Below, piece by piece: positions 21,212 through 32,321 of a DNA stretch of 64,000 bases. This stretch comes from Drosophila pseudoobscura (taxonomy: Eukaryota > Arthropoda > Insecta > Diptera > Drosophilidae). The DNA is taken from assembly GCF_009870125.1 (NCBI RefSeq), contig NC_046681.1:1302001-1366000 (forward strand). Reading direction: 5' to 3'. The position numbers were made by a program, and so were the translations under genes. Positions within the stretch are counted from its first letter, which is position 1, and every line of letters starts with the position of its first letter. A model generated the notes under the pieces. The model was not told the origin of the DNA. It made no database searches and saw only the letters and a list, made by a program, of their open reading frames with translations.

Positions 21212-22250
21212 AACCCATCACGAAGATCCTGTATATCTTCGACCATATAAATATGCTCAAATACACGATCAAGAAGTGACTCAACAAATCAAAGATATGA
21301 TTAGACAGGGAATCATTCGTAAGTCGAATTCTCCCTATTGTAAACTCATTGCTATGATACCAAAAAAAATAGATGCTTCAGGAAAGCAGAAATATCGTAT
21401 TGTAGTAGATTATAGAAGTCTAAACGAGGTGACAATCAAGGATAAATTTGCTACACCCAGAATGAACAAATACTAGATAAACTAGGTAGGTGCCAATATT
21501 TCACAACAATCGATTTAGCTAAGGGATTCCATCAAATTCCTATGGAACCTAGCTCAATCCCAAAAACAGCTTTCTCCACTAAGCATGGTCATTACGAGTT
21601 CACTCGTATACCTTTTGGGCTAACCACTGCCCCCGCCACATTTCAAAGATGCATGAACAATCTGTTAGAAGATTTAATTTTCAAAGATTTCCTTGTGTAT
21701 CTAGACGATATCATTATCTATTCCACATCATTGGAAGAACATCTGTTGTCTCTTAAAAGGGTCCTTGGAAAGTTGAGAGATGCAAACCTCAAACTTCAAA
21801 TGGATAAGTGTGACCATGTGGCCATGTAGTAACAACTAACGGCATAGTTCCTAATCCAAAGAAAATATCCGCCATAATAATTAATTTGAGATATTAAGTG
21901 ATCATAAACCCTTGATTTGGTTGAATAACCTCAAGGAACCAAATATGAAGCTACAACGATGGAAGATCAAATTAAATGAATTTGACTTCAAAATAAAATA
22001 TTTACCAGGAAAGGAGAACCATGTAGCCGAAGCGCTATCAAGAGTAAAGATTAACGAAAACCTACTCGGGGAAACCATTAATAGTGATTGTGCAACGGTC
22101 CATAGCGCGCAGAAAGATAATACAAATTATATTCCACTTACAGAGCGACCAATCAGTTACTATAATAAGCAAATAGAACTGATTAAAGGAAATGAGGATA
22201 AGGTAGAAACATCCCACTATTTTCACAAGATACTGATAAAAATCACATAA
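21212..22250 (+). pseudogene. Errantivirus copy 1 reverse transcriptase and RNase H, internally deleted
   Basis: RT motifs are visible in pieces: [12 protein letters not shown] (21276-21476), then [17 protein letters not shown] and the catalytic YLDDIII (21542-21829). Around 21880 the sequence jumps from the RT thumb to the last residues of RNase H; copy 2 keeps the missing segment at about 32446-32862. 21912-22250 holds the connector to integrase (LPGKENHVAEALSR). At least two stops and one large deletion make it inactive. Confidence 0.85.
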
Positions 22251-22295
22251 ACTGAAATGACAGAGTAATTAGCAAAAGATATAATAAAGGAATAT

Positions 22296-23216
22296 GTGTG
22301 TACCAAAAAGAGTGCACTATATTTCCATAATGAAGTAGACTTCCCACTGTTCCAAAGGGCATTCCTGGAGATAATCAGTCCAAATCACTTCACTAAACTG
22401 ATTAAATCCAGTACCAAACTTATAGATATTCCGAACTACTCCAAATTCAAAGAACAAATATTGAAGAATCATAAAGAGCTACTTCACCCAGGTATCGAAA
22501 AGACCACTAATTGGTTTAAAGGAAAATTCTACTATCCCGATTACCAAAAGTTAATCCAAAATATTACCCCTGAAATACAAAATATCAGAGAAAAGTATGT
22601 CATGGATTTCTATTTGGTAGGCAATCAACAATTCCTATCATGCATTGATGTATATTCTACATTCACTACCCTTGTAGAAATTAAGAGTCGTGACTGGTTA
22701 CAAACAAAGAGAGCCATCATAAAAGTCTTTAACGAAATGGGCAAGCCACAGGGAATTAAAGCCGACAAAGATTCAGCCTTTATGTGCGCAGCATTGCAAG
22801 CATGGTTGAATGCGGAAAATGTGAAAATCGAAATCACTACCAGTAAAAACGGAGTTTCTGATGTAGAACGGCTACATAAAACGATCAATGAAAAATTAAG
22901 GATCTTTTCAAGCGAGGATGACATAGAAAACAAGCTCACAAAATTCGAGTTAATTCTATACACTTATAACCATAAAACGGTTCATAATACTACAAAAAGG
23001 TCCCCAGCTGATATCTTCCTGTACGCCGGACCACCAGATTATAACACCCAACTGAATAAAGTTAGGAAGATCAATCATTTGAATAACGATAGAATCGACT
23101 TTAAAGTAGACACACGCTACAAGAATGCACCCCTAGTTAAAACAAAAACAACCAACCCGTTCAAAAGAACAAGGGAAAAGGCAGGTAGACGAAAAGCACT
23201 TCGAAGAGAAAAATAG
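22296..23216 (+). pseudogene. Errantivirus copy 1 integrase
   Basis: 306 open codons. The His residues of the zinc domain are visible (NHKELLHPGIEKT), but the Cys-x-x-Cys half is missing: the frame passes from YQKLIQN straight to a pre-core segment. The core has its acidic residues in SCIDVYS, KADKDSAF and DVERLHKT. Copy 2 carries the same missing segment, so the loss predates their separation. The C-terminus is frameshifted relative to copy 2 after about residue 290. Confidence 0.85.
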
Positions 23217-23281
23217 AGGGAGGAAAATCACCCACTATAAAACGAAATTCAAAAGAAAGAAAAAATCTAATAAAAGTAAAT

Positions 23282-23805
23282 ATGATAATTGCAGAGTACA
23301 CGAATAGAGTACTAGGAATCCGGAGCTACAACATGATTAAGATTATAATCATACTAATGTTCACCGTCCTACAGTCTACCGGACAGAATATAGAGATAGA
23401 TCCCATCAACTCAAGGAATGGATGTCTCATATTCAAAACAAATACCATTAACATACCCATTAATTATGAGTACCATTATCTAACAATAAATATATAAAGA
23501 ACAGATGAAACATATCAGAGTTTACTAGAACAGGTAACCCAATTTAATAACGAAATCCAAGTTCAATATTTAGTCGAGAAATTGCAACGTGAATTCAACG
23601 GCATAAAAATAGCCAAAAGAAACAAAAGAAGCCTTATAAGAAAGCCTTATAAATGCAGTAGGCACAATATATAAATATCTATTTTGAACGTTAGATCAAG
23701 ATGATAAAGTCGAATTAGAAGGGAAAGTAGACAATCTGGCTAGCCACAGTGTTCAAGCGAATTAAACTTAGTAATTCACGCAGTAAATTCTGGCATAGAA
23801 GTTGT
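23282..23805 (+). pseudogene. Errantivirus copy 1 env, N-terminal part
   Basis: ATG near 23333 starts a hydrophobic signal-peptide-like segment (IIIILMFTVLQSTGQ) and the beginning of an envelope-like protein, with a stop after about 54 codons. More env-like text follows in shifted frames up to 23805, where the 2151-bp insertion begins. The shared start with copy 2 (34308 onward) supports the call. Nothing here could make a functional protein. Confidence 0.65.
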
Positions 23806-25956
23806 AGCATATTGGATATTACCAAACCTTCACGGAAGGCTGAGCAGGTGATGGTTCGTCTCCCGTCCGGGCACGTGATTTTTCCGGCTTCCGTCTCATC
23901 GACAAGAAATGGGGGGGTTTTTTTATTTCCCAGAACGGACGGAACACAGCTCTACTCCAACAATCATAATACTGACACAGTAACATTCATTAAAAATTTC
24001 ACGTGCAAGCGAAGTATCGACACAAATATGTACAAGAGCAAATACACCTAACTACGCACACGGACACATACACACTTACAAGTCGTGCCACGGTGTTGTT
24101 GTGACCCCTCATGCCCACCCTACCATGATCACCGCTCCCAGTTCATCCGGTGATCCCATAAAGAAGGCTCTTACAGCCTCCTATCCAACCCCATTACCCT
24201 CATTTGCCCAGCATGGTCCCCGCATATAGAACTCTAGCCCCGATTCATGTTAAATCCTATATTTCATATTGAGCAATAGCACATGCATCGCAACTCGTAA
24301 ACTAATAAATGCTTAACTCTTAATAATACAATTTAGATTGAAATTTAACTTACAAATTGAAGGAAGGGAAGGGTACATATTTATAGCTTTTATGTTAGGC
24401 AAATAGAATGTAAAAACTGTGCGCAGCGATCGTTATGGCAGGTCAGTTATTCAAGTGCATTAGCGAAAGCAACCGCAAGTAGAAAGCATAAAAGAACGTC
24501 AGAGCGACCAGCCTCGCAGCTTCCCTTTTGTGCCTTGTTCTTAAGAGGGCTGTTTCTTATGCGCGGCGTAAGCGCTTATGGTTGCCAGCAAGGCATAAGG
24601 GAGAGCGCACAGCCTCTCTTAAGCGAAGAAGCCCCTGACTACGTGAGGTTTTTTTCTTTTTCGGTTATGCAATAAATAGTTGCTAATAACAAACAAACTC
24701 CAATATTTTATCTTTATGTTTTGGGATCACTTACGGCCTTCCTTGATTTGTTTTAATAAATGCGTTGAAACAGCGATGAAAGCGCTTCCATGGACTGCGG
24801 CAACGTTCCTAAAACGAAAGCTGGAGAAATAATTTTACAAAAAAAAACTCACGCTCTCCTCTGCCGGTTAACCGTTGTTCACTTTCGCCCTGTCACACAT
24901 TCCACTTGCTATTTCTTCCGAACAGAATTTAAAACACAACCAAAAGAAATTTACTAAGCTAATTACACTAATGACACTATAACATAAAAGAGGAATCAGC
25001 GGTTACACTGATGGATATAAAAAAAACGGCAGTCGTTGCCGCCGGCTTCACATCTGGGCACTCCTCGGCACTTCGTATGGGGAAACGAAAATAGGTCTAG
25101 ACCCAGATCTATATTTCGGGTAGAAATTGGTTGACCGTTTACATAGCTTTAATAATTTCCGCAGAATTGGACGGCCTCCAATATATCGCGGGTCCGTGAC
25201 ACATAAGTGGCTCGCGCCCCGAAAGCGACTGATGAGCCGATCTTTTACGCCTCCCGCTTTGTGCTGCTCGGCCTAGCGCTGGGAATTTTTGGTACGGAAC
25301 TGTAGTTGGGCGAGGAGCATAAGTCCCTTGTCGCGGCCGGAGGCCCTAATATCGGGGATATTGTTGTTGTGAGCTTTCGTCTTGGGGTTCAGACAGGTAC
25401 CCAAACGATTGCCCGAAGTTTAGGCCGGTACTAACCGCCAATCTGAAAAATTAATTTCCTACAATAAAAAAAAACACTACCCTACGCCACGAGTGTATGT
25501 GGTGTATATTAGCGACGCTGCAATACATACCAATTGAAATTGGCACTTCACACACTTTTACTTTATAAACGCACAATGTTTCTTTCTTTTTGCTGTATTC
25601 AGCTGTTAAGATCTTTTCCCGGTTTTTTTTTATTGCTCTTTTTTTTCTTTATACTTGGACTGGACAAAAAAACACGTCCGTCTTCGCCAACAGTTTTTCT
25701 TCCGAGACCGAGGCTAGATCTGCACAGTCTGAGACCCCCCAGTACAGCGTTAAACTTGAGAATCCTCCATTTTCGAATTGACGCCGTAATTATTTTACAA
25801 GTTTCAACGTTTACCTTTTAACTTGAATTGAGGCGGCAAAGTTGAGTAACATAGGGAGACCAATATTCCTTCTTGGTACTTTTCCAAATGTTCCCTCTTT
25901 GTGGATCCCAGTATTTATACCTTTTTTTTTATACGTTACTCTTTCAAACCACTTCA
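23806..25956. mobile_element. Unidentified 2.15-kb insertion in env
   Basis: Copy 2 has the uninterrupted site at 34764-34770 (AAGTTGT). In copy 1 this 7-mer occurs on both sides (23799-23805 and 25957-25963), so the insertion made a 7-bp target duplication. The ends start AGCATATTGG and finish CAAACCACTTC, with no terminal inverted repeats and no poly-A. No domain-bearing ORF is present. It includes several homopolymer runs and a candidate solo LTR (about 24394-24700). I do not recognise the family. Confidence 0.75.
24394..24705. repeat. Candidate solo LTR inside the 2.15-kb insertion
   Basis: It starts TGTTAGGC and contains AATAAATAG near 24671. TTTTA stands just before it and again at 24706-24710, which could be a 5-bp duplication. 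The right edge does not end in CA under that reading, and no second copy is present, so the call is weak. Confidence 0.25.
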
Positions 25957-25963
25957 AAGTTGT

Positions 25964-26660
25964 CAATAAATTAAACAAGGATAATGATAGTAATAAGCAA
26001 CTAGAAATATTAATATTTAACCTTCAACATTTTACTGAGTACATAGAGGATATTGAATAAGGCATGCAGCTAACAAGATTAGGATCTTTAGGGATCTTTA
26101 ATCCAAAATTATTGAAGCAGGATTACCTGAAACACATCGATTCAGAGAAATTATTAAATATCAAAACATCTACCTGGTTGAAATCAGACACTAACGAAAT
26201 ACTAATAATTTCGAACATCCCGAGAGAGATCAGAAATATTCCTATACTTAAAATTGTCCCATATCCAGATGAAGATAATAACATCCTCACTAACCTAAGG
26301 CAAAACAATTATTACGTTCTAGAAAACGAGGTATATGAAAAAGAATCAAAACGAAAAATAAATGACGAATGTATTTCAGGAATAGTCAAACAAGTAGAAA
26401 CAAAATGTCCATACACCAAAGCACACCAAAACTTTCAAATAAGTTTCATAGAACCCAATATATTGTTAACTTGGAAATTACCAAAAACCATATTAAACCA
26501 AGATTGCCTAAACCAATAAATAAAAGTAGAAGGTAACGCATTAATAAAAATACATAATTGCAGTGTACAATTAAATGAATTCTTAATATCCAACTCAATA
26601 CCAGAATTTGCACAAAGCATATACATCAACAATAACGTAACAAAAATTAAACCACTGTCT
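25964..26660 (+). pseudogene. Errantivirus copy 1 env, middle part
   Basis: Env text resumes after the insertion. 26064-26519 is open for about 150 codons (KHIDSEKLLNIKTSTW, NNYYVLENEVYEKES) and is nearly identical to copy 2 at 34903-35163. It stops at 26517, and the rest is scattered over frames until the LOA insertion. Presumed extracellular part of the envelope-like protein. Confidence 0.7.
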
Positions 26661-26671
26661 TATTTGCAAAC

Positions 26672-28676
26672 TATTTTGGGAGCATTTGTGGACATCTCAG
26701 GAGCATTCAACAACGTGGCCACAACCGCAATAACAAGTCGCCTAGAAGCGAATAACATACACCCTGCAATCAACGTCTGGATCAAAAACCTCCTAAGTTG
26801 CAGACGGGTGCAATCGGAGTGGGGCACTGCTTCCATGGTAAAGGGGGCACACAGAGGCACACCTCAGGGTGGAGTCCTGTCGCCACTACTGTGGAATCTG
26901 GTGGTCGACGACCTCATCAAGAGATTTGAAAGGAAGGCCCCAAAGATAACGGCTTATGCAGATGACATAAGCATACTTATTACGGGTGTATGTCCATCGA
27001 CCCTCAGCTCCTTAATGGAACGTACACTCAGGGAGATACGTGAGTGGGCGGAAGAGGTAGGACTCAGTATCAACGCGGACAAGACGGACCTCATCCTCTT
27101 TGCCAAGAGGTACAAGGTACCGATATGGACCCCCCCGAAAATTGACCAAACTAGGCTGACCCCAAAATCACAGGTGAAATACCTAGGCACAGTACTGGAC
27201 AGCAAGCTGGCATGGAGGCCCAATGTAGTGGAAAGGGTGAAGAAGGCTACCATTGCGCTTTATGCATCCAAGAAGATGCTCAGCAGCACATGGGGCCTGT
27301 CACCTGCTCTAATGCACTGGATCTACATCTCGGTGGTGCGACCAACTCTGCTGTATGGAGCCTTAGTGTGGTGGCAGGCTACTGAAAAGAAGACATACCA
27401 TAAGCTTATGGAGAAGACTCAGCGACAGGCTCTGCTCTGTATTACAGGGGCGCTGAGGTCAACCCCAACAAAAGCACTCGAAACCATACTCGGAATCGAC
27501 CCCCTGGACATTCAAGCTCGCCTGATTGCGGGAAAGGCAGCACAACGCCTCATAGCATCAGGAAATCTATCGCCACAAAGATACGGGCATAGTTCAATCG
27601 GCAGGGAAATGACCAGATCAACTGACTACATGACCCCCCAAACTTGCCTTGACGTCAAAACAACCACATCTCTGGGACCTGAAGACTGGAAGATTGGAAG
27701 GGACCAAACTGAGCACCTCAATATATACAGAGACGGCTCCAAGATGGACGGAGGAGTAGGAGCGGGCCTATACTGCACAGACCCCGTGATAAGGCTGTCG
27801 TATAAGCTACCCGACCCATGCAGCATATTCCAGGCAGAAGTTTTTGCCATCGGGAAAGCAGCGGAGGTCGCTCTCCGCACAGAACGAACACACGATGCGG
27901 TCAACCTATTCGTCGACAGCCAAGCGGCGATAAGATCCATGCAGTCGTCCGTGGTCAGTTCCAGAAGTGTCTTGGCGAGCAGGGAGGCATTAGACATCCT
28001 AAGCACGACAAAGACAGTGCGGATCTATTGGGTTCCCAGCCACCAGGGCATCGAAGGAAACGAAGCGGCGGACGTACTAGCTAAGGAAGGCGTCGGGCTG
28101 GAGAATAGGAGAACCGAGAACGTGCCTGTCTCCCTCAGAACGCTGCAAGGCGATCTAGAGAAGCAGGCTAGAGCACAGACTGATAGCAGGTGGAGGAGTA
28201 CCACCACCTGCAGAACCTCGAAGATAATGTGCAAGGAGCGCAACGAGAAACTTAGCCACTACCTACTGCACCTACCACGAAAGGACTGCAGACTGATGGT
28301 GGGAATACTAACAGGTCACTGTCTGGCTGCTGCACATGCAGCAAAGCTAGGCATCACCAACAGAGACAGTTGCAGGAAATGTGAGGAACCTGGGGCTATC
28401 GAAACCCTGGAACATCTCATCTGCAACTGTCCGGCTCTCTCAAGGGCAAGGAGGAGATACCTGGGCGCCCCAGTGTTGGCATCACTGGAAGATGCCTCCA
28501 AAAGGACGCCTCAGGAACTGCTGGCCTATGCTAAAAACACCTCGATTCTCGGGGACTTTTTTAAAACCACATTAACACTCCCGCGACGGTTCATACACCC
28601 CCCCATCCGGATAACTAAGGGCCATATTGGCCTATGCGCGGCCCCGCTGAGGGCCGTCCGGGTTAACCTAACCTAA
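26672..28676 (+). CDS. LOA-clade LINE ORF2 fragment: reverse transcriptase and RNase H
   Basis: About 667 codons without a break, in frame with flanking env by chance. RT starts inside motif A (AFVDISGAFNNV), then RGTPQGGVLSPLLW and the catalytic YADDI. RNase H follows with its acidic residues in YRDGS, FQAEVFAI, FVDSQAAI and GNEAADVLA. A C-terminal cysteine cluster (CRKCEEPG...LEHLICNC) closes the protein, as in I/LOA/R1-type ORF2. The presence of RNase H and the GGVLSPLLW form favour LOA over R1. There is no native start codon, since the 5' half was never copied. Confidence 0.85.
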
Positions 28677-28683
28677 CCTAACC
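26672..28683 (+). mobile_element. 5'-truncated LOA-clade non-LTR retrotransposon
   Basis: Inserted in errantivirus env with an 11-bp target duplication TATTTGCAAAC (26661-26671 and 28684-28694). The element lacks ORF1, endonuclease and the RT fingers, a usual result of incomplete reverse transcription. Its 3' tail is a short run of CCTAA repeats (28664-28683) instead of poly-A. The coding part is intact to its stop, so the insertion is fairly young. Confidence 0.88.
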
Positions 28684-28757
28684 TATTTGCAAACCAAAGA
28701 AATCGTAATAGAAAATACGCAACTAAATAATAATAAAAGTAAATCTAACAATGGGGG
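28684..28757 (+). pseudogene. Errantivirus copy 1, end of env and polypurine tract
   Basis: 74 bp of AT-rich env remnant after the LINE, ending in ATGGGGG, the polypurine tract that primes plus-strand synthesis, directly before the 3' LTR. Confidence 0.7.
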
Positions 28758-29407
28758 AGTGACATATCTATAGTCCATGCTCCGCATACCCTTGTCTATG
28801 TCTATTACCCTGCACCCACAATACTATAAACAATCCGACACCCTCAGCTTCGAACCCCCATAAACACGCGTAGCCGATAGCAGGCAATGTAAACAAACAC
28901 CCTAAGCTAGAAGTTAAACATAAAACAATAGATGCCGCGTATCCAGCCGCACTAGAATTACGCCACTCTCCAGAGATCAATTACTAATCGATTCTCAAGA
29001 ACCGCGCCATCCTAACTCACCAATCAGAGGCCCTATTCTCAGCCACCCCCAAGTAATGCAACACCGATTATACGCAGCGGAAGCCTTTCATCAAAAGCCG
29101 CCTTTCCCACATATCGATCGAGTCACGTACTCCATCACCGAAGCCGAAGTCGAAGCCAACGCCTCCGAATCCAAATCCGAATCCCAATCCGAGCATCATA
29201 ATATAAATAGTCTGCATCTAAAAAGCAAGTCAGTTCTGTTCAAGACAAACGTCAATCGCGACACCGTCGGAGAATTCACCCAAGTTATTCCATTCAAGAC
29301 ATCGGGCCTCAGTCATCTTCGGGGAACTAACTAACCATTGTACGCTAAGTTTAAGTGAAAGAATAAAACCTTTTTTAAAACTTAAACTCAAGTGTCGCAT
29401 ATTTTAC
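28758..29407 (+). repeat. Errantivirus copy 1, 3' LTR
   Basis: About 650 bp, paired with 18834-19507. It lacks about 25 bp present near 18940-18965 in the 5' LTR and differs by roughly 15-20 substitutions by eye. The divergence agrees with the broken coding regions. Confidence 0.9.
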
Positions 29408-29835
29408 ATACATATAATAACATAATAATAATAATATTAAATTAAAGTAAATTAAATTATTACTCCCAAAAGCGTCAGCAATCAGTGGCAACGATGAGAG
29501 CGAGAGCAGTAGCGACGTCCGTCCTCTGCCGCTATGCAGGCAGCGACGTCCCTGCCGAGCGCAGCAGCGACGCCCGCCTCAGCCTCCAGCGACACCAGCA
29601 GAGGCATCGAAAACCGCGCGAAGCAACGACGAAAGTTAGCAACTGTTATTAGTTTCTAACTAACTAACGAACTAAGCAAGCACAACTTGAATGGGATTAA
29701 TATAAATCGCTTATCAAAAAGTCTCTATCGCTCTCGCTGGCTAGATATCGACTGGTCCCACTGGACCCGGTTTTTTTACGAAAGAATTTGGTGCAAGGGA
29801 GAACGAACGAAGTCAAAGCATGCGGAAAGAGACTT

Positions 29836-29911
29836 ACAAGGTGAATTCACCAATAAAATTGCGTATGATAATCGCCGAAAGACAGCAAGTGTGGTGATGA
29901 CGTCATCTTGT
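29836..29911. repeat. 76-bp MITE-like palindromic unit, copy 1
   Basis: Bounded by inverted ends ACAAGGTGA and TCATCTTGT (one mismatch). Its left end contains the perfect 12-bp palindrome GGTGAATTCACC. Shared context with copy 2 (GCATGCGGA upstream, GAACTCTTGTCTGAG-like text downstream) suggests a tandemly duplicated unit of about 200 bp. Confidence 0.55.
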
Positions 29912-30044
29912 TAATAAAGCCATTTGTAACCATATGTAAATGTGTAAGGATGTAAACAGACAGTTGAGAGAACTCTTGTCTGAGTGGGGCAGAGAAGCAT
30001 GCGGAACAAACGGACAATTCAACTCATGTTCTCAAAATAGACAT

Positions 30045-30120
30045 ACAAGGTGAATTCACCAATAAGGTGCCGTATGATAATCGTTGAAAGAGAGCAGCTG
30101 TGGTGACGACGTCACCTTGT
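30045..30120. repeat. 76-bp MITE-like palindromic unit, copy 2
   Basis: Same length as copy 1, with perfect 9-bp inverted ends ACAAGGTGA and TCACCTTGT and the same inner palindrome GGTGAATTCACC. The middle is about 85% alike by eye. Confidence 0.55.
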
Positions 30121-30454
30121 TAGACATTTGCAAATGAAGTATGTATGGACATTTGCTCTGTTAAGAGAACACTTGTCTGAGAGACAATTCTCATTCTTTC
30201 TATGGGCATTTATAACACTTTAACACTTGCATTCGCTGGCCCCCCTCCCACTTCCTAACCATAACGGCTCATTCAAACAGCTGCATATACACTAGAGTGT
30301 CCCTTATATGGGGGAACATTTTTTTTTTCGAATTTAATCACACATACCCTCTTATTTTTTTCTTTTTGCCTTAAAGTATGTGTGTCTGAAATATTATTTG
30401 AAAATTTTGTCATTAACCAAGTCACACTCAAAGATTTACATATGTAATAATAGC

Positions 30455-31138
30455 CCTAATAGCCCTAATCAGTAAATTCAACAACCACACTCCATACGAG
30501 ACGCTACTACAACAATTACACGATACCAAATTCAATGGGAGTATTCGTAAGTTCATAGAAGAACTAGAAATTAAATCAAATGTTATAGTAAGTAAACTTA
30601 ATCTGGAAACTAGCGCAGAAAATAAGACAATCTTTAAAAACGCTCTGGAAAATACCACCAGACATACCATAGAAGATGCTCTACCCAATAGACTGTTCAT
30701 CATTTTAGCAAAGAAAGACATTTCTAATATGGCTAAACTAGAAAAATCAGCTCAAGAGTTAGGAATCTACGAAAATTTCGTAAATGATAACAAGAATCAC
30801 GAACACTCAAGAAACGGAAATAACAATCGTAGGAACGTTGGAACTTATTACCCTCGCTATAGTAGTAACGATTATAACAATCAAAACCCAAGTACTTCCA
30901 GAAATAATCATGGATCGAATCGAAATAGTTCAGAAAATAATGCCGTAAATAATAAAGGATTATTTAACGAATTTAGAAATTCCTTAAACCAGGGCAGAGT
31001 ACAGAATCCCTAACTATAAAATCAATCAGACTCAGGCACGTAGTAGTGCACCGAATCAGCCAGTCAAACGATCTAGGGAAAGCCAAAGTGGACATATGAA
31101 AATGGATGTAAATTTTCAGCAGAGTGTAGTATAGAAAT
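30455..31138 (+). pseudogene. Errantivirus copy 2 gag, truncated
   Basis: Lacks the first roughly 80 codons of Gag. The Asn/Ser/Arg-rich C-terminal region is open at 30729-31013, then broken by a 1-bp deletion near 31011 that makes a stop. Otherwise it matches copy 1 almost base for base. Confidence 0.78.
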
Positions 31139-31684
31139 AATCGTAAATAATAAAAAATTAAGAGGTATCGCGGACTCGGGATCGTCAATAAAAATAAAAA
31201 AAGAAAACTATACAGATTCCAAAGTCGATAGCGACAACCTCACCGTCCATACCATCAATGGACCCGTCCGTCTGACTCAGAGCATTACACGTAATGCAAC
31301 CAAATCTGTCCGACAAAACAAAAATTGTATATTCATAATTTTTCTGAAAATTATGACATACTCTTAGGCAGAGAATATTTGATAGCCAGCAAAGCCGTCA
31401 TCGATTACCGAAATGAAACGGTAACGTTGGGAGAAAGGTCATACCCAATCATCCAAAGTGGAGAAGCAATTGCCGACGGCAAGACCGCACACAAAGGTGA
31501 TAAGCCATCTCCAAAGGAAGATAAAACTACACCTAAGTGCCTTGACCCATCTCCTGAAGGAGAGCAATACTTCGCTTCCGCGTTAGAGAATGAATTAAGG
31601 GAATGTAACCAGCTAAGGTTGGAACATTTAAATGACGATGATGGAACATTTAAAAAAGGAGAAACTAAAGAAAGTTCTCTATGA
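31139..31684 (+). pseudogene. Errantivirus copy 2 protease region
   Basis: GIADSGSS near 31166 and DILLGREYL near 31353, as in copy 1. The Lys/Asp/Pro-rich linker is longer than in copy 1 by 24 bases near 31523. A frame break near 31640 leads into RT. Confidence 0.72.
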
Positions 31685-32321
31685 ATTTAAGGACGTGCAG
31701 TATAAAGAAGGTGACATTTTGACCTTCACTAGTACTATAAAGAACCAAATTAAAACCCATCACGAAGATCCTGTATATCGTCGACCATATAAATATGCTC
31801 AAATACACGGTCAAGAAGTGACTCAACAAATCAAAGCTATGATCAGACAGGGAATCATTCGTAAGTCGAATTCTCCCTATTGTGAACACATTGCTATGAT
31901 ACCAAAGAAAATATATGCTTCAGGAAAGCAGAAATATCGTATGGTAGTAGATTATAGAAGTCTAAACGAGGTTACAATCAAGGATAAATTTCCTACACCC
32001 AGAATAGACGAAATACTAGATAAACTAGGTAGGTGCCAATATTTCACAACAATCGATTTAGCTAAGGGATTCCATCAAATTCCTATGGAACCTAGCTCAA
32101 TCCCAAAAACAGCTTTCTCCACTAAGCATGGTCATTACGAGTTCACTCGTATGCCTTTTGGGCTAACCACAGCCCCCGCCACATTTCAAAGATGCATGAA
32201 AAATCTGTTAGAAGATTTAATTTTCAAAGATTTCCTTGTGTATCTAGACGACATCATTATCTATTTCACATCATTGGAAGAACATCTGTTGTCTCTTAAA
32301 AGGGTCTTTGGAAAGTTGTGA
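31632..32321 (+). pseudogene. Errantivirus copy 2 reverse transcriptase
   Basis: 229 open codons with [25 protein letters not shown] (catalytic Asp), [17 protein letters not shown] and YLDDIII. A TGA at about 32319 ends the frame just before the RT thumb; the same sequence goes on past it ([16 protein letters not shown]). The catalytic core is complete, so this copy is less eroded than copy 1 here. Confidence 0.87.

Larger units (their letters stand above)
18834..29407 (+). mobile_element. Errantivirus copy 1 (297/17.6-like endogenous retrovirus), interrupted and mutated
   Basis: Plus-strand element with two LTRs starting AGTGACAT, tRNA-Ser primer site, gag, pol and env in the order of insect errantiviruses. 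The family resembles 17.6, 297 and relatives by LTR start, primer type and Gag/Pol motifs. Inside it are a 2151-bp unidentified insertion and a LOA-clade LINE, both in env. RT/RNase H has a deletion of roughly 420 bp compared with copy 2, and every ORF carries stops or frameshifts. Flanks are ATAT on the left and ATAC on the right, a possible decayed 4-bp duplication. Confidence 0.9.
29408..30454. other. Spacer between errantivirus copies
   Basis: No gene. 29460-29640 is GC-rich with repeated AGCGACG(T/C)CC strings. 29815-30190 holds two tandem units, each with a 76-bp palindromic core. 30270-30450 is AT-rich with long T runs. The right end meets copy 2 in a duplicated AGCCCTAAT (about 30451-30468). 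Confidence 0.6.

Noticed and set aside
26664..26671. Start of the 670-codon LINE frame at a TTG codon
   Set aside because: These bases belong to the target duplication in errantivirus env; the frame opens by chance at the insertion junction.
28660..28683. Internal telomeric repeat block
   Set aside because: Only about four CCTAA units, placed exactly at the 3' end of a LINE inside its target duplication; it is a retrotransposon tail.
29460..29660. LTR of a further retrotransposon after errantivirus copy 1
   Set aside because: GC-rich repeats look LTR-like, but no TG...CA ends, primer site or second copy could be found.
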